Assembly (NCBI GenBank): GCA_963735395.1
Contig: CAVTKV010000009.1
Span: 372,001-436,000, forward strand
Direction: 5' to 3'
Source: ZC4RG19 sp963735395
GTDB lineage: Bacteria > Actinomycetota > Acidimicrobiia > Acidimicrobiales > VFJN01
DNA: 64,000 nucleotides
The notes under the pieces are model-generated. The model had not been told where the DNA came from. It saw nothing but the letters and a program-made list of their open reading frames with translations, and did not search any database. Below are positions 28,493 through 37,770 of the stretch, one piece after another (the stretch's first letter is position 1; each line of letters starts with the position of its first letter). The translations under genes were made by a program, and so were the position numbers.

Positions 28493-30645
28493 TTCGACTC
28501 CTCTTGGCGGGTGGCGATCAGCGAACCGTCGCTCGCCACCTCGACCGTCCAGCCGGGGCGGATGACCGCGGTGGTCTCGCGCTCCTCGACGATGGCGGGG
28601 CCGGCGATGGTGGCGCCCACGCCCAGCTCGTCCCGGCGGTACACCGGCACCTCGACCTGGTCGCTGCCCCGGTCGAAGCGGGCCGGCCGGGTGCGGTGCG
28701 GCACAGGCTCGCCCTCGGCTGCGGGTAGCTCGGCCACCCCGAACGGCGCGGCCGGCGCCCAGGCGGCCACCCGCCAGGTCACGACCTCGACGGGGACGTC
28801 GGGGATGCTCATGCCGAAGACCCGCTCGTACTCGGTGGCGAAGCGGGCCAGCGTCTCGTCCCGCGTGGTCGGCCAGGCATCGCCCTCGCCGACCCAGATG
28901 GTCACCTCGTTGCCCTGGCCCCGGTAGCGGGCGTCCAGCCCGTAGCGGAAGGCCACGGCGTCGGCGTCGACGCCGGCGGCGGCCAGGATGCGACGGCCCT
29001 CGGTGCGCATCTCGTCGAGCAGGGCATCGCGCTCTGACGCCGTGCTCCCCGCTCTCGGCGCGTCGCGCCGGGCCGCTCGGGCCACGGCCTCGCCTGTCGG
29101 CTCGGCCTCGAGCGAGTCGTCCAGCATGGCCAGCAGGCTGCGGGCCAGGTCGATGCGGACGGGGCTGACCAGCGTGCCGAACGCCGAGAGCACCGAGGCG
29201 TTGACCGGGAAGATCACCCGGTTGGCCTCCAGCATCTCGGCCACACCGATGGCGTGGACGGGCCCCGCGCCGCCGAAGGCGATGATGGGCACGCCCCGCA
29301 GGTCCATGCCCCGCTCGACGCCGTGCATGCGGGCGGCGGCCGCCATGTTCTGGTTGACCACGGCGTGGATGCCCGCCGCGGTGTCGGCCACCGTGCTGTC
29401 GATGCCGGCGGCCACCTTGGCGGTGACCTCCTCGGCCGCGGCCACGTCGAGGGCCATGTCGCCGCCCAGGAAGAACCCGGGATCGAGGTAGCCCAGCAGC
29501 AGGTCGGCGTCGGTGGTGGCCGGGTGCAGGCCGCCGCGGCCGTACGAGGCCGGGCCGGGCTCGGCTCCGGCCGACTCGGGGCCCACCTTGAGCAGGCCCA
29601 GGTCGTCGACCCGGGCCAGGCTGCCGCCGCCGGCGCCGATCTCGACCAGGTCGACCGACGGCACCGTGACCGGGAAGCCCGAGCCCTTCTTGTGCCGGTA
29701 GACGCGGCCCACCTCGAAGTCGGTGGTGAGGTCGGGCTCGGTGTCCTCGATCAGGCACGACTTGGCGGTGGTGCCGCCCATGTCGAAGCACAGCAGGCGG
29801 GGCTCGCCCATGCGGCGGGCGTACCAGGCCCCGGCCAGGGCACCGGCGGCGGGGCCGGACTCGACCAGGCGGATCGGCACCCGCTTGGCGTCGTCCGCGC
29901 TGATGACGCCGCCGTTCGACAGCATCATGAGCACCGACCCGCCGAAGCCCTCGGTGCGCAGCCACTCCTGCAGCTCGTCGAGGTACGGCCCGATGAGGGG
30001 CATGGTGGCGGCGTTGCAGGCGGCGGTGACCATGCGGGGGTACTCGCGGATCTGCGGCGCGACCTCGTACGAGGTGCACACCGGCACGTCGAGCCGCTCG
30101 GCCAGCGCGTCGGCCACGAGCTGCTCGTTGGCGCCGCTGACGAAGCCGTGCAGGAAGCACACCGCGACGGCCTCCGCCCCCGCGGCCCGGATCTGATCAG
30201 CCAGGGCGTCGAGCGCCTCGGGCGTGGGCGCCTGGCGCACCGTGCCGTCGACCAGCGTGCGCTCGTCGACCTCGAACGTCATGTCCCGGGCGATGGGCGG
30301 CGCCGGGAACTCGATCTGCAGGTCGTACATGTCGAAGCGGTGCTCGGACCGGATGAGCAGGGTGTCGCCGAAGCCGCGGGTGGTCACCAGGGCGGCTCGC
30401 CCGGTCTTGCCCTCGATCAGCGCGTTGGTGATGAGCGTCGTGGCGTGCACGATCGGGGCCGTGATCTCGGCCGGTGTCACGCCGGCCTTGGCCAGCACCT
30501 GGGTGACGCCGGTGCGCACGCCGGTGAGCGGGCGGGACGGGGTCGACAGGGTCTTGTCCACCACGACCCGGCCGCTGGCCGCGTCGAGCAGGACGACGTC
30601 GGTGAACGTGCCGCCGATGTCCACGGCGAGACGCCAGTCAGCCAT
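28489..30645 (-). CDS. hyuA: Hydantoinase/oxoprolinase subunit A
   Basis: A 718-residue ATP-dependent subunit of normal length. The ASKHA-type phosphate loop is AVDIGGTFTDVVLLD at the N-terminus; the second loop is LLCFDMGGTTAKSCLIED; NGGVISADDAKRVP and SGPAAGALAGAW are family signatures. It phosphorylates or activates a cyclic imide/lactam carbonyl for opening by HyuB. It overlaps the cupin gene upstream by 8 bases and hyuB downstream by 4. It is intact, unlike its partner. Confidence 0.93.
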   Translation of the reverse strand: MADWRLAVDIGGTFTDVVLLDAASGRVVVDKTLSTPSRPLTGVRTGVTQVLAKAGVTPAEITAPIVHATTLITNALIEGKTGRAALVTTRGFGDTLLIRSEHRFDMYDLQIEFPAPPIARDMTFEVDERTLVDGTVRQAPTPEALDALADQIRAAGAEAVAVCFLHGFVSGANEQLVADALAERLDVPVCTSYEVAPQIREYPRMVTAACNAATMPLIGPYLDELQEWLRTEGFGGSVLMMLSNGGVISADDAKRVPIRLVESGPAAGALAGAWYARRMGEPRLLCFDMGGTTAKSCLIEDTEPDLTTDFEVGRVYRHKKGSGFPVTVPSVDLVEIGAGGGSLARVDDLGLLKVGPESAGAEPGPASYGRGGLHPATTDADLLLGYLDPGFFLGGDMALDVAAAEEVTAKVAAGIDSTVADTAAGIHAVVNQNMAAAARMHGVERGMDLRGVPIIAFGGAGPVHAIGVAEMLEANRVIFPVNASVLSAFGTLVSPVRIDLARSLLAMLDDSLEAEPTGEAVARAARRDAPRAGSTASERDALLDEMRTEGRRILAAAGVDADAVAFRYGLDARYRGQGNEVTIWVGEGDAWPTTRDETLARFATEYERVFGMSIPDVPVEVVTWRVAAWAPAAPFGVAELPAAEGEPVPHRTRPARFDRGSDQVEVPVYRRDELGVGATIAGPAIVEERETTAVIRPGWTVEVASDGSLIATRQEESK

Positions 30646-31003
30646 TGCGGTAGTCCTCCCGGACGGGGTGGAAGATGTCGAGGATCCACACCTCGCCGTC
30701 CTTGTCCGGATCGCCGATGAACTTGCTGTCGCCGTGCGGCATGTCCGTGGGCGCCCAGTACACGTCGCCGGGGCCCAGCACGACGCGCTCGTCGGACCCG
30801 ATCCGGAAGTCGAGCTGGCCGGCGATGATGAAGCCGAACTGCTCGTTGTCGCGGTGCCCCGCGTAGGGGGTGGGGCCTACGCCCTCCTTGATGCGCCACA
30901 GGCACAGCGACATGCCGTCGCCGTTGATGATCCGGCGCCGCATGCCCGGCGCGACCTCCGTGAAGGCGCGCTCGTCGAAGGTCCACATCTCTGGACTGCT
31001 CAC
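30638..31003 (-). CDS. Small cupin-domain protein
   Basis: A 121-residue single-domain cupin with the two half-barrel motifs around GHRDNEQFGFIIAGQLDFRIG and LGPGDVYWAPTDMPHGD (each given short). One His and one Glu of the usual metal set are seen in the first motif and one His in the second. The GTG at 31003 is preferred because GGAGG sits 4 bases upstream; an ATG 15 bases later is possible. It could be an isomerase or a binding protein for the cyclic substrate. It opens the hyuAB-ligase operon. Confidence 0.82.
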   Translation of the reverse strand: MSSPEMWTFDERAFTEVAPGMRRRIINGDGMSLCLWRIKEGVGPTPYAGHRDNEQFGFIIAGQLDFRIGSDERVVLGPGDVYWAPTDMPHGDSKFIGDPDKDGEVWILDIFHPVREDYRNG

Positions 31004-31061
31004 AAATCCTCCGGGTTGTGCGAGTGGCGGCGGCTCCACGGGCGCGGGAACCGCCGGCCGA

Positions 31062-31775
31062 TCAGGTCATCTGCGCGATCATCAGCGTCTCGACCTGGTT
31101 GAGGTGGTCTTCGACCGCCTTGCCGACGGCCTCGACATCCGCCACGGCCAGGTGCCGTGCGATCTCCTGGTGCGCCTCGGTCGCCTCGCGGATGACCTGT
31201 CGCACCACCTTCTCGTTCTGGCTCGCCGTCAGCAGCGAGTCGAAGTCGGTCGACTTGAACAGCGACTCGAGCACCTTGCCGTAGAGCTCGGCCAGCGCCG
31301 GGTTGTGGCTGGCGGTGGCCACCGCCGTGTGGAACTCGCGGTCGCAGCGGCGGAAGTCGTCGAGCGACATGCTGGCATCGAACTGCCGGCCCAGGCGGCT
31401 GATCAGCTCGCGCTCGTCGTCGGTCGCCCGGCACGCGGCCAGCTCGGCGATGGGCACCTCGACCACGCGCCGCACCTCGAAGATGTCCGTGACCTTGCGC
31501 TTGCGCTGGTCGTCGCCGGCACCCCAGTTGACGCCGGGCAGGTGCTCGACCACGTAGGCGCGGTTGCCGCGGCGCTCGATGACGCCCAGCGTCACCAGGC
31601 CCTGGATCGCCTCGCGCACCGACGTGCGGGCCACGGCGAACTGTTCGCACAGCGCGCGTTCGGCCGGCACCTGGGCGCCCGGGGCGAGCTCGCCGTTGCG
31701 GATGACCTCGAGCAGCGCCTCGCGGACGCCCTCGGCGACCGTCTGGCGGCTGATGGGATCGAAGTGGGTGGTCAT
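31062..31775 (-). CDS. FadR-subfamily GntR transcriptional regulator
   Basis: A 237-residue regulator with an N-terminal winged helix (PAERALCEQFAVARTSVREA, then IQGLVTLGVIERRG) and a C-terminal helical ligand domain of the FCD type (Asp in FEVRRVVEVPIAEL, His residues in REFHTAVATASHN). FCD domains bind carboxylic acids with a metal ion. It sits 13 bases after the VOC gene and 58 bases before the cupin gene. A perfect GntR-type palindrome lies upstream of the VOC gene, so it very likely controls the cluster. Confidence 0.9.
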   Translation of the reverse strand: MTTHFDPISRQTVAEGVREALLEVIRNGELAPGAQVPAERALCEQFAVARTSVREAIQGLVTLGVIERRGNRAYVVEHLPGVNWGAGDDQRKRKVTDIFEVRRVVEVPIAELAACRATDDERELISRLGRQFDASMSLDDFRRCDREFHTAVATASHNPALAELYGKVLESLFKSTDFDSLLTASQNEKVVRQVIREATEAHQEIARHLAVADVEAVGKAVEDHLNQVETLMIAQMT

Positions 31776-31788
31776 CGCGGGCGCCGTC

Positions 31789-32280
31789 TCAGCTCGCCGA
31801 GACGGTGGCGGCACCGAAGCGCGCCTTGTCGGCCTCGAGGTCGAGGGGTCGGACGATGGCTTGCGACTCCTCTGGGCCCCACTGGTCGGGCGGCGTCAGC
31901 CACATGACCTCGAACTCGAGGCCGTCGGGGTCCTTCGCGTACAGGCTCTTGTTCACGCCGTGGTCACTAGCACCGATCAAGGCGCCGGCCGCGGCAAGGC
32001 GCTCGCGGACCTCCTCGAGGTCGTCGAGCGTGGGCACCTCCCAGGCGATGTGGTAGAGCCCGACGGTGGTCCGGCCGGCGGCGGACGGGCCGACGTTGTC
32101 GCCCACGGTGAAGAACGCGAGGTCGTGGTGGTTGCTCGACGCGGGGGCGCGCAGGAAGGCGAAGCGGTTGGCGGGGTCGTCGACGACCCGCTTGAACCCG
32201 AGCACGGTCTCGTAGAACTGCGCCGACATCTCGGCGTCCCGCACGTACAGCACGGCATGGTTCATGCGAGAGATCGGCAT
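31789..32280 (-). CDS. VOC-superfamily protein, catechol-2,3-dioxygenase-like
   Basis: A 163-residue VOC protein with likely metal ligands His8 (ISRMNHAVLYVRD), a His in TVGLYHIAWEV, and Glu in GLEFEVMW. The pattern is that of small extradiol dioxygenase-like or CatE-like proteins. A GAAGGGGGACTG site precedes the ATG. It is the first gene after the GntR operator and is transcribed with the regulator. Ring cleavage would fit a catabolic island but is unproven. Confidence 0.87.
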   Translation of the reverse strand: MPISRMNHAVLYVRDAEMSAQFYETVLGFKRVVDDPANRFAFLRAPASSNHHDLAFFTVGDNVGPSAAGRTTVGLYHIAWEVPTLDDLEEVRERLAAAGALIGASDHGVNKSLYAKDPDGLEFEVMWLTPPDQWGPEESQAIVRPLDLEADKARFGAATVSAS

Positions 32281-32342
32281 CAGTCCCCCTTCGGTCCGTC
32301 GTCGCCGTCACGATCCGGCCCCCTGGCCGGTCTGGCGATCCG

Positions 32343-32362
32343 ATGGTCAGACCATATGACCA
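32343..32362. promoter_or_regulatory. GntR/FadR-type operator
   Basis: ATGGTCAGACCAT at 32343-32355 is a perfect 13-bp palindrome matching the FadR-subfamily pattern TnGTnnnACnA. A second arm TGACCA at 32357-32362 pairs with TGGTCA at 32344-32349, giving overlapping inverted repeats. It lies 63 bases upstream of the VOC start and 104 bases upstream of the divergent serine hydrolase gene, so it could control both. Confidence 0.75.
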
Positions 32363-32466
32363 AACGTGAACACCCGTCAACGGGAGAACGAAGAATCCCG
32401 CGCCGATGAGTTCGAGCTGCGACCGGAGTCGGACAGGGTGGCCCGCGGACGAACCCAGGAGGATCG

Positions 32467-33669
32467 GTGACCGCAGACGCACTCGCGCAGGCCGGGCTGG
32501 CGCGGCTGGACGACGTGATGGCCGGTCACGTCGAACGCGACGAGGTGCCTGGCGCGGTCTGGCTGGTGGCGCGGCGTGGCCAGGTGCACGTCGGCGTCGC
32601 CGGCAGCCTGGGCGCCGACGGCAGCGATCCGACGAGGCGGGACGGCATCTTCCGGATCTCGTCGATGACCAAGCCGGTCACGGCCGTCGCCGCGCTGCTG
32701 CTGATCGAGGACTGCCGCCTCCGGCTCGACGAGCCGGTCGACCGGCTCCTGCCCGAGCTGGCCGGCCGCCGGGTGCTCGCCCGGAGCGACGGAAGGCTGG
32801 ACGACACCGTGCCCGCCCGGCGCGCGATCACTGTGCGGGACCTGCTCACCTTCCGCATGGGGCTCGGTGGGGACTTCACCGCCAAAGGCGAACAGCCCGT
32901 GATGGCGGCGATGGCCGAGCTCGGGCTCGGCGTGGGCCCGCCCGCACCCGCAGGGCCGCCGGAGCCAGACGAGTGGGTGCGCCGCCTCGGCACGCTGCCG
33001 CTCGAGCGCCAGCCCGGCGATCGCTGGCTCTACCACACCAGCGCCGATGTGCTGGGCGTGCTCATCGCCCGCGCCGCGGGCCAGCCCTTCGAGACGTTCC
33101 TGGCCGAGCGGATCTTCGAGCCGCTGGGGATGGGCGACACCGGCTTCGCCGTGCCGGCGCCCAAGCTCGCCCGGTTCGGGCCGGCCTTCTGGCTCGGCGT
33201 CCCCAGCGGCGACCGCGAGGTGTACGACCCGACGGACGGGCAGTGGGGCGCGCCACCCGCCTTCCCCGGCGGCGGCGCCGGCCTGGTGTCCACGGTCGAC
33301 GACTTCCTGGCCTTCGCCGAGATGCTGCGGGACGGCGGCACCCACCGGGGCGAGCGCATCCTGTCCCGCCCGACCATCGAGGCGATGACCACCAACCATC
33401 TCACCCCCGGACAGATCGGCGCCTCGGGCCTCGATCCCTCGGACGCGCTGGGGTGGGGCTTCGGTGTCAGCGTCCAACTGCGCCGCACGGGCCCGGCCCG
33501 ATCGGTCGGAACCTACGGCTGGGACGGGGGCCTCGGCACCTCGTGGGCCAACGACCCCGTCGAGGACCTGGTCGGCATCCTCCTGACCAACCAGGCATGG
33601 ACGTCGCCCAGCCCCCCGCCTGTCTGCCAGGACTTCTGGACCTGCGCCTACGCCGCCATCGACGACTGA
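32467..33669 (+). CDS. Serine hydrolase of the class C beta-lactamase/esterase family
   Basis: A 400-residue enzyme with the nucleophile motif SSMTK near residue 65 and the second motif YHTS near residue 190. The usual HxG triad is replaced by YGWDGG. There is no signal peptide, so it is likely a cytoplasmic esterase, amidase or transesterase and not a drug-resistance enzyme. AGGAGG precedes the GTG start. It is divergent from the catabolic cluster, with the GntR operator in between, so it may cleave an ester or amide precursor of the cluster's substrate. Confidence 0.88.
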   Translation: MTADALAQAGLARLDDVMAGHVERDEVPGAVWLVARRGQVHVGVAGSLGADGSDPTRRDGIFRISSMTKPVTAVAALLLIEDCRLRLDEPVDRLLPELAGRRVLARSDGRLDDTVPARRAITVRDLLTFRMGLGGDFTAKGEQPVMAAMAELGLGVGPPAPAGPPEPDEWVRRLGTLPLERQPGDRWLYHTSADVLGVLIARAAGQPFETFLAERIFEPLGMGDTGFAVPAPKLARFGPAFWLGVPSGDREVYDPTDGQWGAPPAFPGGGAGLVSTVDDFLAFAEMLRDGGTHRGERILSRPTIEAMTTNHLTPGQIGASGLDPSDALGWGFGVSVQLRRTGPARSVGTYGWDGGLGTSWANDPVEDLVGILLTNQAWTSPSPPPVCQDFWTCAYAAIDD

Positions 33670-33700
33670 CGCTCGGCCGGACCGGGTCGATCGTTGAGCG

Positions 33701-34852
33701 CTACAACGCCGCGAGGTAGCCGGCGACGTTGCGGTGGAGCTCGTCGACCGAGTCGCCGCCGAACTTGCGCAACGTCTCCGAGGCCAGCACCAGGGCGACC
33801 ATGGCCTCGGCCACGATGCCCATCGCCGGCACGGCGGTCACGTCGGTGCGCTCCTTGAAGCTGACCGTCTCTTCCTTGGTCTCGACGTCGACCGTCTTGA
33901 GCACCGGCCGGTTGAGGGTCGAGAGCGGCTTCATCGCCAGGCGGGTGATCAGCGGCTCGCCCGTCGAGATGCCGCCCTCGATGCCCCCGGCCAGCGACGA
34001 CTCGCGCCGGTAGGTCCCGGCGTCGGCGTCCCACGAGATCGGGTCGTGTGCCTCTGACCCGGGCCGACCGGCGACGTCCCACCCCTCGCCGATCTCCACC
34101 GCCTTGACGGCCTGGATGCTCATCAGCGAGAACGCCAGCAGCGCGTCGAGCTTGCGGTCCCAGTGCACGTGGCTGCCGAGGCCGACGGGGACACCGTGCG
34201 CCACCACCTCGACGATGCCGCCCACGCTGTCGCCCTGCTTGGCCGCGGCCTTGATGCGGGCGACCATCGCCTCGCTGGCCTCGGGGTCGAAGCAGCGCAC
34301 CGGCGAGGCGTCGACCGCCTCGCGGTCGTCCGGGCCCGGGCGGGTGCCCGGCGGGGCGGCCACGCCGCCCATGGCCACGACGTGCGAAAGGATCTCGACA
34401 CCCAGCCCGCGCAGCAGCAGCCGGGCCAGCGTGCCGGCCGCGACCCTGGCCGCGGTCTCGCGGGCCGATGCCCGCTCGAGCGCGTCGCGGGCGTCGTCGT
34501 AGCCGTACTTCTGCATGGCGGCCAGGTCGGCGTGGCCGGGCCGCGGGGTCGTGAGCCGCGTGGTGGGCTCGCCGGGCGCCGGGGACATCTCCTGCTCCCA
34601 GCGGGGCCACTCGGGGTTGGGGATCTCGATCAGCACGGGGCCGCCGAGCGTGCGGCCGTGCCGGATGCCGCTGACCAGGGTGAGTTCGTCGCGCTCGAAT
34701 CGCTGGCGTGGCCCGCGGCCGAAGCCCAGGCGGCGGCGGGCCAGGTCGGTGGCCACGTCCTCGACGGTGACGGCCAGCCCGGCGGGCAGGCCCTCGACGA
34801 TCACCCCCAGCGATCGGCCGTGCGATTCGCCGGCGGTGAGGTACCTAAGCAC
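33701..34852 (-). CDS. aroC: Chorismate synthase
   Basis: A 383-residue chorismate synthase, normal length. The three family signatures are visible: GESHGRSLGVIVEGLPAGL near the start, GYDDARDALERASARETAARV (shown short) and the C-terminal RNVAGYL; FMN-binding blocks lie around HWDRKLDALLAFSLMSI. It makes chorismate from EPSP, the last common step of aromatic synthesis. The GTG start overlaps the ribF stop by 8 bases; this aroC-ribF coupling is not one I know as common. Confidence 0.96.
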   Translation of the reverse strand: MLRYLTAGESHGRSLGVIVEGLPAGLAVTVEDVATDLARRRLGFGRGPRQRFERDELTLVSGIRHGRTLGGPVLIEIPNPEWPRWEQEMSPAPGEPTTRLTTPRPGHADLAAMQKYGYDDARDALERASARETAARVAAGTLARLLLRGLGVEILSHVVAMGGVAAPPGTRPGPDDREAVDASPVRCFDPEASEAMVARIKAAAKQGDSVGGIVEVVAHGVPVGLGSHVHWDRKLDALLAFSLMSIQAVKAVEIGEGWDVAGRPGSEAHDPISWDADAGTYRRESSLAGGIEGGISTGEPLITRLAMKPLSTLNRPVLKTVDVETKEETVSFKERTDVTAVPAMGIVAEAMVALVLASETLRKFGGDSVDELHRNVAGYLAAL

Positions 34853-35780
34853 CCGTGGACCCGCGCACCTGCTCGACGTCGCGGACGAGCTGAGCGACCA
34901 GCTCGTCGACACCGCCGAACCGGACCTGGCCCCGCACCCACTCGTCGAAGACCACCTCGGCGTGCTCGCCGTACAGGTCGCCGTCGAAGTCGAGCAGGTG
35001 GGCCTCGACCAGCAGCAGCCCGCTCTCCTCGTAGAAGGTGGGCCGGCGGCCGACCGAGATGGCGGACCGGTGCGTGGTGCCGTCGTCGCGGTGGTACCAG
35101 CCGCCGTAGACCCCGTCGGCCGGCAGCTGGACGTCGCCGGCCACCGCCACGTTGGCCGTCGGGAACCCGATCGTGCGCCCCCGCTGGTCGCCGTGCTCGA
35201 CGACGCCGCGGACAGAAGGGCTGCGACCCAGCAGGCGTGCCGCCCGCGCCACGTCGCCCTCGACGAGCGCCTCGCGGACTGCGGTGGACGACACGCGGCC
35301 CAGGCCGTCGAGCGACACGGTGCCCACGCCCTCGACCTTGAAGCCGGCGCTGCCGCCGGCGGTCTCGAGCAGCGGCAGATCGCCGCGGGCCCGGTGCCCG
35401 AAGTGGAAGTCCTCGCCCACCACGACCGCCCGGGGCGCGAAGTCCCGCACCAGGTCGGCCATGAACGCGGCGGGGTCCTCGAGCGACCGCTCCTCGTCGA
35501 AGCGCACGACGTAGAGCAGGTCGACCCCGAGCTCGGCGATGCGATCGGCCCGCTGGCGCAGGTCGGTCAGCAACCGGACCCCCGCCTCGGGCCGCACCAC
35601 CGAGGCCGGGTGGCGGTCGAACGTGATGACCACCGAGGCGGCGCCGAGCGACCGGGCCGTGGCCACGGTGCGCTCGATGACCATCTGGTGGCCGACGTGC
35701 ACGCCGTCGAACATCCCGGGGCTGATCACCGCGCCCCGGACGGTCGACGGGATGGGGGCACCCTCGTGGATGATCTGCAC
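34845..35780 (-). CDS. ribF: Bifunctional riboflavin kinase/FMN adenylyltransferase
   Basis: A 311-residue protein. The N-terminal adenylyltransferase has GMFDGVHVGHQ and later VGEDFHFGHRARGD; the C-terminal kinase has GRTIGFPTANV and the Mg/ATP motif EAHLLDFDGDLYGE. It turns riboflavin into FMN and FAD. Chorismate synthase needs reduced FMN, which makes the overlap with aroC functionally sensible. GTG start at 35780 (VQIIHEGAPIPS). Confidence 0.95.
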   Translation of the reverse strand: MQIIHEGAPIPSTVRGAVISPGMFDGVHVGHQMVIERTVATARSLGAASVVITFDRHPASVVRPEAGVRLLTDLRQRADRIAELGVDLLYVVRFDEERSLEDPAAFMADLVRDFAPRAVVVGEDFHFGHRARGDLPLLETAGGSAGFKVEGVGTVSLDGLGRVSSTAVREALVEGDVARAARLLGRSPSVRGVVEHGDQRGRTIGFPTANVAVAGDVQLPADGVYGGWYHRDDGTTHRSAISVGRRPTFYEESGLLLVEAHLLDFDGDLYGEHAEVVFDEWVRGQVRFGGVDELVAQLVRDVEQVRGSTGA

Positions 35781-35833
35781 GGCGCGGAGGGTACCGGGCG
35801 CTCCCGCCCGCGTGTCCAGCCGCGGGTGGCCGA

Positions 35834-36640
35834 TCAGTGACAGCCCGTCGGCCCGAACTCGCGCTCGAGCACCGCGGCGACGCCGTCGTCGTCGTTGCTG
35901 AGGGTGACCTCGTGGGCGGCGGCCAGCACCTCGGGGTGGCCGTTGGCCACCGCCACGCCGTGGCCCGCCCACATCAGCATGGGCGTGTCGTTGGGCATGT
36001 TGCCGAAGGCCAGCACCTCGCTCGAGCGCACGCCGAGGCGGTCGGCCAGCCGCGCCAGCGCCGTCGCCTTGGTCGCCTGCGAGCCGCTGATCTCGAGCAC
36101 GCGCGGTGAGGAGAAGGTGGCGTTCACCCCGCCGGGCTCGCCATCGGCCATGGCGGCCCGCAGCCCGGAGGCGTCGACCGTGGGGTGCTGCGCCAGCAGC
36201 TTCAGCACCTGCCCCGGGGCGAAGGTGGCCTCGATGCGCTCGACGGCCGGCGAGCTCGTGCCGCGTCGCTGCCGGTAGCCGGGCTCGTGGCCACCGCCGT
36301 CAGGGGTCTCGACACCGAAGCACGTCCCGGGCACGCGGGCGCGCAGATGCGCGGTGGTGGCCGCTGCGGCGGTGACCGCGAGGGGCGACGCGTCGACGAT
36401 GGCGCCGGTCGAGGCGCTGACGGTGGCCGCGCCGTTGAGGCAGACCACCAGGGCGTCGTCGTCGACCAGGTCGACCAGGTCGTGCAGCCACCGCCACGGC
36501 CGGCCGGTCACCAGCACGAGCACGGCGCCGACCGGGGCGAGCAGGTCGAGCGCCGCCGCCGAGCGGGCCGACAGCGAGTCGTCCGACCGCAGCAGCGTGC
36601 CGTCGAGGTCGACGGCGACCAGCCGGAAGCGATCGCTCAT
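35834..36640 (-). CDS. HAD-superfamily (Cof-type) phosphatase
   Basis: A 268-residue HAD hydrolase with motif I DLDGTLLRSDD near residue 10, motif II VTGRP, Lys motif in SQATKATALARLADRLG and motif IV FGNMPNDTPML (the usual GDxxND reads GNMPND). Cof-type phosphatases act on sugar phosphates or flavin mononucleotide. It lies 53 bases upstream of ribF on the same strand, so dephosphorylation of a flavin precursor is worth considering, though not shown. Confidence 0.88.
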   Translation of the reverse strand: MSDRFRLVAVDLDGTLLRSDDSLSARSAAALDLLAPVGAVLVLVTGRPWRWLHDLVDLVDDDALVVCLNGAATVSASTGAIVDASPLAVTAAAATTAHLRARVPGTCFGVETPDGGGHEPGYRQRRGTSSPAVERIEATFAPGQVLKLLAQHPTVDASGLRAAMADGEPGGVNATFSSPRVLEISGSQATKATALARLADRLGVRSSEVLAFGNMPNDTPMLMWAGHGVAVANGHPEVLAAAHEVTLSNDDDGVAAVLEREFGPTGCH

Positions 36641-36750
36641 GACCACGTGATGTCCGAGGGCGTCATTCCGGGCGGACGGTAGCGGCGCCGTGCGAGCGCC
36701 GCTCGGCGGCGATCCGTCCCGGGCCCGTCCATTGGCTACGGTGCCAGCCC

Positions 36751-37758
36751 GTGAACGCGGGATGGTATTCAGATCCGAACGGTGGCCCCGACCTGCGCTG
36801 GTGGGACGGCTCGGCGTGGACCGTGCACACCAGCCCGCCGCCGTCGCCGGTCCCCGCCGACACGCCCGCCCCTGCCAGCGGTGAGCACCAGGTGCCGGCC
36901 GCGGTCGCACCCCCGGCAGTGGGCTCGTCCCTCGGTGGCGACCAGTGGCCCAGCCCCGCCGCCGCGCCGCCCCCGGGGTCTCCGCCGCCGTACCCCTCGT
37001 CCGGCTCCCCCGGCGGGTTCCCCCCGGCGCAGGGTCAGCCAGGCGACTCGAAGCGCACCCTGCTCATCGCCGTCGTCGCGCTGATCGTCGTCCTGGTCGG
37101 CGTGGGCGGGTTCGTGGTGCTCTCCGGCGACGACGAGGCCGCGACGGATCCAACGACCACAACGACCGCCGCAGACGACACGACCACCACCACGACCGAC
37201 GACGAGACCACCACCACGACCGCGGCGACGAGCCCCGACAGCGAGTTCGTCAGCTCCGGCGGCCTGACGTTCACCCGCCTCGCCGCGCCGTGGGAGGACT
37301 GGCTCAGCGACGGCCGCGGCCAGATCTCCGAGCTGTCGGGCACCGCCGGCCAGTTCGTCGTCGTGCAGGAGCAGGCGCCCTCGGGTGGCCAGTGGATCGG
37401 CAACCTGCTCATCGGCGACCTGGCCTCGACGTTCGCCTACACCGGCGAGGCCGACCTGCCCGCCACCACGCATGCGCTGGCCAACCAGCTGATCGCCACC
37501 TACTACGTCGAGGGCGCACAGACGACGATCGTGCAGGAGACCCCTGTCACCGTCGACGGGCACGCGGGCTACTTCATCCACCACGAGCTCACGTTCTCGC
37601 AGGAGGGGCTCGAGGCGACCCGCGAGAAGGTGATCGTGGTCGTGGTCGACACCGGCCGCGCCCGGCCGGGCGTGTTCTACGCCTCGATCCCGTACAACCG
37701 TGCAGACCTGAACGACGGCATGAACGAGGTCTACCGCACGCTCCAGGTCAACGACTGA
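36751..37758 (+). CDS. DUF2510-domain membrane-anchored protein
   Basis: A 335-residue protein in five parts: DUF2510 at residues 1-32 (AGWYSDPNGGPDLRWWDGSA), a Pro-rich linker to about 97, one membrane span near 103-125, a Thr/Asp-rich linker (about 130-160) and an extracytoplasmic domain to the end. The last part has no family I recognise. DUF2510 is common in actinobacterial envelope proteins. The GTG start is unsupported by a clear ribosome-binding site, but the domain begins at once. Confidence 0.85.
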   Translation: MNAGWYSDPNGGPDLRWWDGSAWTVHTSPPPSPVPADTPAPASGEHQVPAAVAPPAVGSSLGGDQWPSPAAAPPPGSPPPYPSSGSPGGFPPAQGQPGDSKRTLLIAVVALIVVLVGVGGFVVLSGDDEAATDPTTTTTAADDTTTTTTDDETTTTTAATSPDSEFVSSGGLTFTRLAAPWEDWLSDGRGQISELSGTAGQFVVVQEQAPSGGQWIGNLLIGDLASTFAYTGEADLPATTHALANQLIATYYVEGAQTTIVQETPVTVDGHAGYFIHHELTFSQEGLEATREKVIVVVVDTGRARPGVFYASIPYNRADLNDGMNEVYRTLQVND

Positions 37759-37770
37759 CCCCACTGGGCG

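Noticed and set aside
32467..33669. Antibiotic-resistance beta-lactamase
   Set aside because: Lacks a signal peptide and the KTG/HxG motif; an intracellular esterase or amidase is more likely.
37155..37245. ACC/ACG-rich repeat inside the DUF2510 gene
   Set aside because: It is just the Thr/Asp-rich linker of the protein, a common low-complexity stretch.
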